This document shows, one piece after another, positions 60,720 to 64,000 of a DNA stretch of 64,000 nucleotides. Position numbers and translations under genes: made by a program. Location of the stretch: contig CAZLYX010000002.1 of the NCBI GenBank assembly GCA_964563885.1, positions 1 to 64,000 on the forward strand. Direction: 5' to 3'. This DNA comes from CAZLYX01 sp964563885. GTDB taxonomy: Bacteria > Pseudomonadota > Gammaproteobacteria > Burkholderiales > Neisseriaceae. Positions within the stretch are counted from its first letter, which is position 1. Every line of letters starts with the position of its first letter. The notes below the pieces were generated by a model, which had not been told where the DNA came from, ran no database searches, and saw only the letters and a program-made list of their open reading frames with translations.

Positions 60720-61475
60720 ATGGATCACAGCATTAAAGACAAAGTTGTATTGATCACCGGTGGCGCCAAAAACCTAGGCGGCTTGCTCTCTCAAAAATTT
60801 GCTGAAGCAGGTGCAAAAGCGATTGTTATTCACTACCATAGTGATGAGGCCAAAGCGCAAGCAGAGCAAACATTAGCAGATATTAAAGCGAATGGTACTC
60901 AAGCTATTCTGATTCAATCAGACTTAACAAAAGTTGAAAATATAAGCAATTTGTTTTCAAAAGCAAAAGAAGCATTTGGTGGCATTGATATTGCAATTAA
61001 CACCGTGGGAATGGTATTAAAAAAACCAATTACAGAATCATCTGAATCAGAATATGACACTATGATGGATGTAAATGCAAAACAAGCATATTTCTTTTTA
61101 CAAGAAGCAGGTAAGCACTTAAATGATAATGGCAAGATTTGTACGATTGTCACTTCTTTATTAGCTGCTTATACAGGTTTGTATTCTCTTTATGCAGGTG
61201 CAAAAGCGCCAGTTGAACATTTCACCAGAGCGGCTTCTAAAGAATTTGGTTCGCGAGGTATTTCTGTAACAGCTGTTGCACCAGGCCCGATGGATACGCC
61301 ATTTTTCTATGGTCAAGAAGCTGAAGAGGCGGTTGCTTATCACAAATCCGCATCAGCTTTAGGCGGTCTGACAGATATTAAAGACATTGCACCATTAGTG
61401 CTATTTTTAGTTTCTGATGGCTGGTGGGTTACTGGGCAGACAATTTTTGCAAATGGTGGCTATACCACCAGATAA
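60720..61475 (+). CDS. Short-chain dehydrogenase/reductase
   Basis: A 251-residue SDR. Cofactor motif TGGAKNLGG (about 13-21), NTVG in place of NNAG, Ser in VTSLLAAY, and YxxxK as YAGAK, then PGPMDTPF. All catalytic residues are present, in contrast to the SDR at 16550. I begin at ATG 60720 with GGAGG just upstream; the long frame back to 60618 runs into the promoter. Under probable LysR control from the divergent gene. Substrate unknown. Confidence 0.88.
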   Translation: MDHSIKDKVVLITGGAKNLGGLLSQKFAEAGAKAIVIHYHSDEAKAQAEQTLADIKANGTQAILIQSDLTKVENISNLFSKAKEAFGGIDIAINTVGMVLKKPITESSESEYDTMMDVNAKQAYFFLQEAGKHLNDNGKICTIVTSLLAAYTGLYSLYAGAKAPVEHFTRAASKEFGSRGISVTAVAPGPMDTPFFYGQEAEEAVAYHKSASALGGLTDIKDIAPLVLFLVSDGWWVTGQTIFANGGYTTR

Positions 61476-61631
61476 ATTACTATTTAACGCTGAATTGTTA
61501 AAAACTGTGCTTGATGGCCATGTCAATATTATTAAATAATCAGTATATCTAATGGATTATTTGGTACTTATATGTTGATAAAGTTTAGCTTGCGATTTAA
61601 GTATTGAATTTTATCAAACTAATGTAATAAA

Positions 61632-61668
61632 AAAAGGATTCGATGTTCACGCTCGAATCCTTTTAAAC
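61632..61668. terminator. Terminator between SDR and hemerythrin genes
   Basis: 12-bp stem AAAAGGATTCGA / TCGAATCCTTTT with a 9-nt loop, between convergent genes. Confidence 0.85.
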
Positions 61669-61691
61669 TTCTGCAAATGATTTGGAAATAA

Positions 61692-62153
61692 TCATTTATT
61701 TAGTTTCTTTGTTTGCTTTTTTTCCTGTTTTTCTTGGATATCTTCAAAAGGTTGATATTTTTCAGTGATTTCTTTTTTAGTTAACACTTTTCTGGCTTGT
61801 TTAAAGAGCTCTTTTTCTTCTTCATCTAAATGATGGGTTAGAATTTCTTTGAGTACGGAAAATTTAGCGTCCCAGCTTTCATTATCAATAGCTGTTTTTT
61901 GAACTAAGCTAAATTGATAATTTATTAAGCTATGTTCTTCAATCATTTCAAGTACGATTGATTGTCCTTTTTTGTCAGACATTTTTTTAACATCTTTAAA
62001 GAGAACTTGTTCTTCTGCTTCATGATGACCTATAACACCAGCATAAAGCTCTTTGAATAAAGTGGCTTTTTTAGCGCCTTTAGCCTTTTCAATTTTAGCA
62101 ATTAAATCTCTAAATTGCTGATGCTCATTTTTGATTTCTTGTAATACATTCAT
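61692..62153 (-). CDS. Hemerythrin HHE domain protein
   Basis: A 153-residue protein with a four-helix hemerythrin-like fold. Iron-ligand pattern visible: HQQFRDLI (about His11), HHEAEEQVLF, HSLINYQF, and HHLDEEEKELF. The C-terminus is a Lys/Gln-rich tail (EKQEKKQTKKLNK). These proteins sense or bind oxygen, nitric oxide or iron, or repair iron-sulfur clusters. Monocistronic, with an AGGAG RBS. Confidence 0.88.
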   Translation of the reverse strand: MNVLQEIKNEHQQFRDLIAKIEKAKGAKKATLFKELYAGVIGHHEAEEQVLFKDVKKMSDKKGQSIVLEMIEEHSLINYQFSLVQKTAIDNESWDAKFSVLKEILTHHLDEEEKELFKQARKVLTKKEITEKYQPFEDIQEKQEKKQTKKLNK

Positions 62154-62308
62154 GCTAATGTTCTCCTTTAGTCAGCTAGCGAATCATTAAATCTAAAAGT
62201 ATTGTACCATGCTGTTAAATTTATATAATATGCTATATCAAAATTTGGAACTTACCATTTATAATCATTATTTGTATGCAGGCATCTTTAGTATAGACTC
62301 ATGATTAT

Positions 62309-62758
62309 ATGGAAATTAAGGGTAAATCAGTGTTGACAAGATTGGCAAGTTTAGGCGCAGCAATATGGCTGGGGGCGCAACTGGGTTTTGGCTATGTTGC
62401 GGCACCAGTATTGTTTAGATATCTACCTAAAATGGAAGCGGGAAACATTGCTGGGGAATTGTTTCATATTGTGGCGTATGTGGGCTTATCGGTTTGGTTG
62501 CTGGTGTGGGTAAGCATAATGCGGCAAGGTGGCAAAATAGTTTATTGGGTGAGTGGCTTATTGGTCTTGCTGGCCATAAATGAATTTGTGGTGACGCCAG
62601 TAATCGAAGCACATAAAGCGGGCAGCACCAACTGGATGTTGTCATTGGTTGGCGGTTCATTTGGAATCTGGCATGGCATTTCTAGTATGATTTATTTATT
62701 ATGCGGCATCTTGGGTACGGTATTGTTTTGGCGTTTAAACCGTTTTGACGGCAAATAA
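62309..62758 (+). CDS. DUF4149 domain membrane protein
   Basis: A 149-residue membrane protein with four helices, LASLGAAIWLGAQLGFGYVAAPVLFRYLPK at the start and VGGSFGIWHGISSMIYLLCGILGTVLF at the end. The pattern agrees with DUF4149, found in betaproteobacteria and some others next to yhbY and rlmE, as here. Function unknown. A reversed uptake sequence follows the stop at about 62763. Confidence 0.75.
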   Translation: MEIKGKSVLTRLASLGAAIWLGAQLGFGYVAAPVLFRYLPKMEAGNIAGELFHIVAYVGLSVWLLVWVSIMRQGGKIVYWVSGLLVLLAINEFVVTPVIEAHKAGSTNWMLSLVGGSFGIWHGISSMIYLLCGILGTVLFWRLNRFDGK

Positions 62759-62800
62759 AGCTTCAGGTAGCCTTTATAAAGTTTAAATAAAAATTAAATA

Positions 62801-62831
62801 AAAAAGACCTTGAATGACAAGGTCTTTTTAT
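62801..62831. terminator. Terminator between DUF4149 and yhbY genes
   Basis: 11-bp stem AAAAAGACCTT / AAGGTCTTTTT with a 7-nt loop, between convergent genes. Confidence 0.85.
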
Positions 62832-62846
62832 ATTAGCTGCTATTAA

Positions 62847-63128
62847 TTAAACGTCAGGTTTTTTACGCCATAAAATCAGCAGCTTGCCAATATTCTGGAT
62901 AAAATGAGCATTAACTGATTCGGACAAAGCTTTGCACATGGCCAAACGGTTTTCACGATCATCGCCTAAAATACGCACCTTGATTAGCTCGTGAGCATTA
63001 AGCGCAGCATCGGTTTCTTTAATAACGGATTCTGTTAGACCATGCTGGCCAATCATTACCACTGGATTTAAATTGTGAGCTTGTGCTCTTAATGCCAAAA
63101 TTTCTTTGGTGCTTAATGTCTCTGTCAT
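62847..63128 (-). CDS. yhbY: RNA-binding protein YhbY (CRM domain)
   Basis: A 93-residue protein of the CRM domain, with LRAQAHNLNPVVMIGQHGLTESVIKETDAALNAHELIKVRI and the GxxG-like loop. It associates with pre-50S ribosomal subunits in E. coli. It is divergent from rlmE, the same arrangement as E. coli yhbY-rlmE-ftsH. Confidence 0.92.
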   Translation of the reverse strand: MTETLSTKEILALRAQAHNLNPVVMIGQHGLTESVIKETDAALNAHELIKVRILGDDRENRLAMCKALSESVNAHFIQNIGKLLILWRKKPDV

Positions 63129-63240
63129 GGGATGCTAGATGTTTAGGATATTTAAAAACGTTATTGTACGTCAAACGCTGACATTGGGGGGAGAAAATAA
63201 CGTACAATAGCCCTCTTTGTTTCCATAAGGCACTTTCACA

Positions 63241-63861
63241 ATGGCAGTGCGATCAAAATCTTCCAAAGCATGGTTAAACGAACATATAAATGATCATTAT
63301 GTGCATCTAGCGCAAAAAGATGGTTATCGTGCTCGAGCGGCATATAAGCTGCTCGAAATAAATGCTAAAGACAAGTTGATACGCCAAGGCACAGTGATTG
63401 CAGATTTGGGTAGTGCCCCAGGAAGCTGGTCGCAAGTAGCAGCAAAATTGGTTGGCGCAAGTGGTAAAGTCTTTGCTTTAGATATTTTGCCCATGGATGA
63501 AGTACCCAACGTATCATTTATTCAAGGTGATTTTCAAGAGGCGGAAGTATTGGTGGAATTTGTAACCTTACTTGATAATCGACTATTAGATCTTGTAATT
63601 TGTGACATGGCGCCCAATATGAGCGGAAATGCAGTTACTGATCAAGCGAAGAGTTTTTATCTATGTGAATTAGCACTTGATTTTGCGACTGAACATTTAA
63701 AAGCGGGCGGTAACTTTCTGGTGAAGGCTTTTCAAGGCGCAGGCTATCAAGAGTACGTAACAGCCATGCGTGAAATTTTTACTACTGTGCAAACTCGGAA
63801 GCCCGAAGCGTCTCGCAATCGTTCTAGTGAAATTTATCTATTGGGTAAAAATAAACACTGA
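63241..63861 (+). CDS. rlmE: 23S rRNA (uridine-2552-2'-O)-methyltransferase
   Basis: A 206-residue SAM-dependent methyltransferase (FtsJ/RrmJ). Catalytic Lys in RAAYKLLEIN, SAM motif IADLGSAPGSWSQ, Asp in VICDMAPNMSG, and Lys/Glu in NFLVKAFQG and RSSEIYLLG. It modifies U2552 late in 50S assembly. The next gene, ftsH, begins 71 bp downstream on the same strand. Confidence 0.96.
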   Translation: MAVRSKSSKAWLNEHINDHYVHLAQKDGYRARAAYKLLEINAKDKLIRQGTVIADLGSAPGSWSQVAAKLVGASGKVFALDILPMDEVPNVSFIQGDFQEAEVLVEFVTLLDNRLLDLVICDMAPNMSGNAVTDQAKSFYLCELALDFATEHLKAGGNFLVKAFQGAGYQEYVTAMREIFTTVQTRKPEASRNRSSEIYLLGKNKH

Positions 63862-63932
63862 CAATGAGTGCAGCCTGAATTACAATTCGCCTTTGGTTTT
63901 TTTTTCTCTTTAATAATTGGAGCCTGTCTCAA

Positions 63933-64000
63933 GTGGGGAATACCATTAAAAATTTATTAGTCTGGCTTGCTTTAGCCGTCGCTTTGATGTTTGCATTCAA
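63933..64000 (+). CDS. ftsH: ATP-dependent zinc metalloprotease FtsH, start only (truncated by window end)
   Basis: The first 22 residues from GTG 63933 (MGNTIKNLLVWLALAVALMF...) form the first membrane helix of FtsH. GGAG lies 10 bases before the GTG, and the rlmE-ftsH order is the usual one. The rest is outside the window. Confidence 0.8.
   Translation, partial: MGNTIKNLLVWLALAVALMFAF

Overview
The window is a chromosomal segment of a low-GC member of the Neisseriaceae (Betaproteobacteria). Three things point there. The 12-mer AGGCTACCTGAA, which I recall as the Eikenella-type dialect of the neisserial DNA uptake sequence (DUS), occurs roughly 40 times by eye on both strands, often as inverted pairs that form terminators. 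The minor pilin cluster follows dnaB, as in Neisseria (dnaB-pilH-pilI-pilJ-pilK-pilX). EarP sits beside an EF-P with Arg at position 32. The AT-rich composition would fit a Snodgrassella-like genus better than Eikenella, but genus is an inference. I see no complete insertion sequence, prophage or CRISPR array.

Layout: 0-9 kb holds a DUF2062 membrane protein, an HExxH protein, tRNA-Asn, efp/earP, gyrA, trmB and sodB. 9-14.3 kb is dnaB and five minor pilin genes. The first pilin gene is split by 100 Ns flanked by an identical 55-bp repeat and becomes one intact frame when the repeat is collapsed. 14.4-17.3 kb is a squalene-type operon (hpnD-like, hpnE-like, and an SDR lacking its catalytic Ser/Tyr). 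17.5-25 kb has radA, a YkvA-like protein, an LplT-like transporter, ccoS, mltD, a methyltransferase and a DUF456 protein. 25.4-29 kb looks accessory: a flavin monooxygenase-like gene, then ttcA, a lipoprotein gene, and a decayed second copy of the ttcA 5' end.

29-34 kb is a coherent regulon: eptA (lipid A modification), a PepSY protein, cytochrome b561, and a PmrAB-like two-component pair. Three promoters each carry a PmrA-type box (YTTAAG-like half sites 11 bp apart). One of these would drive a short, terminator-ended transcript. 34-42.5 kb has lolC/lolD, a beta-carbonic anhydrase, proS, an FAH-family hydrolase and a polar amino acid ABC transporter. 42.5-53.4 kb has a DUF2202 protein, lemA plus an M48 protease, gltS, ctpA, an EnvC-like factor, yqgE/ruvX, an NnrU-like protein and a RidA-family protein. 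53.4-59.2 kb has ybaK, a membrane protein, a Bacteroidota-looking secreted protein and mfd. 59.6-64 kb has a divergent LysR/SDR pair, a hemerythrin, a DUF4149 protein, yhbY, rlmE and the first codons of ftsH.

Points that most deserve checking: GyrA carries Ile at position 91, the neisserial quinolone-resistance position. The PmrA-type boxes define a small regulon and a candidate sRNA. ttcA has a relic second copy. The SDR beside hpnE appears catalytically dead. Two intergenic regions carry perfect DnaA boxes. Several uptake sequences have been recruited as terminators, stop codons or C-terminal codons.
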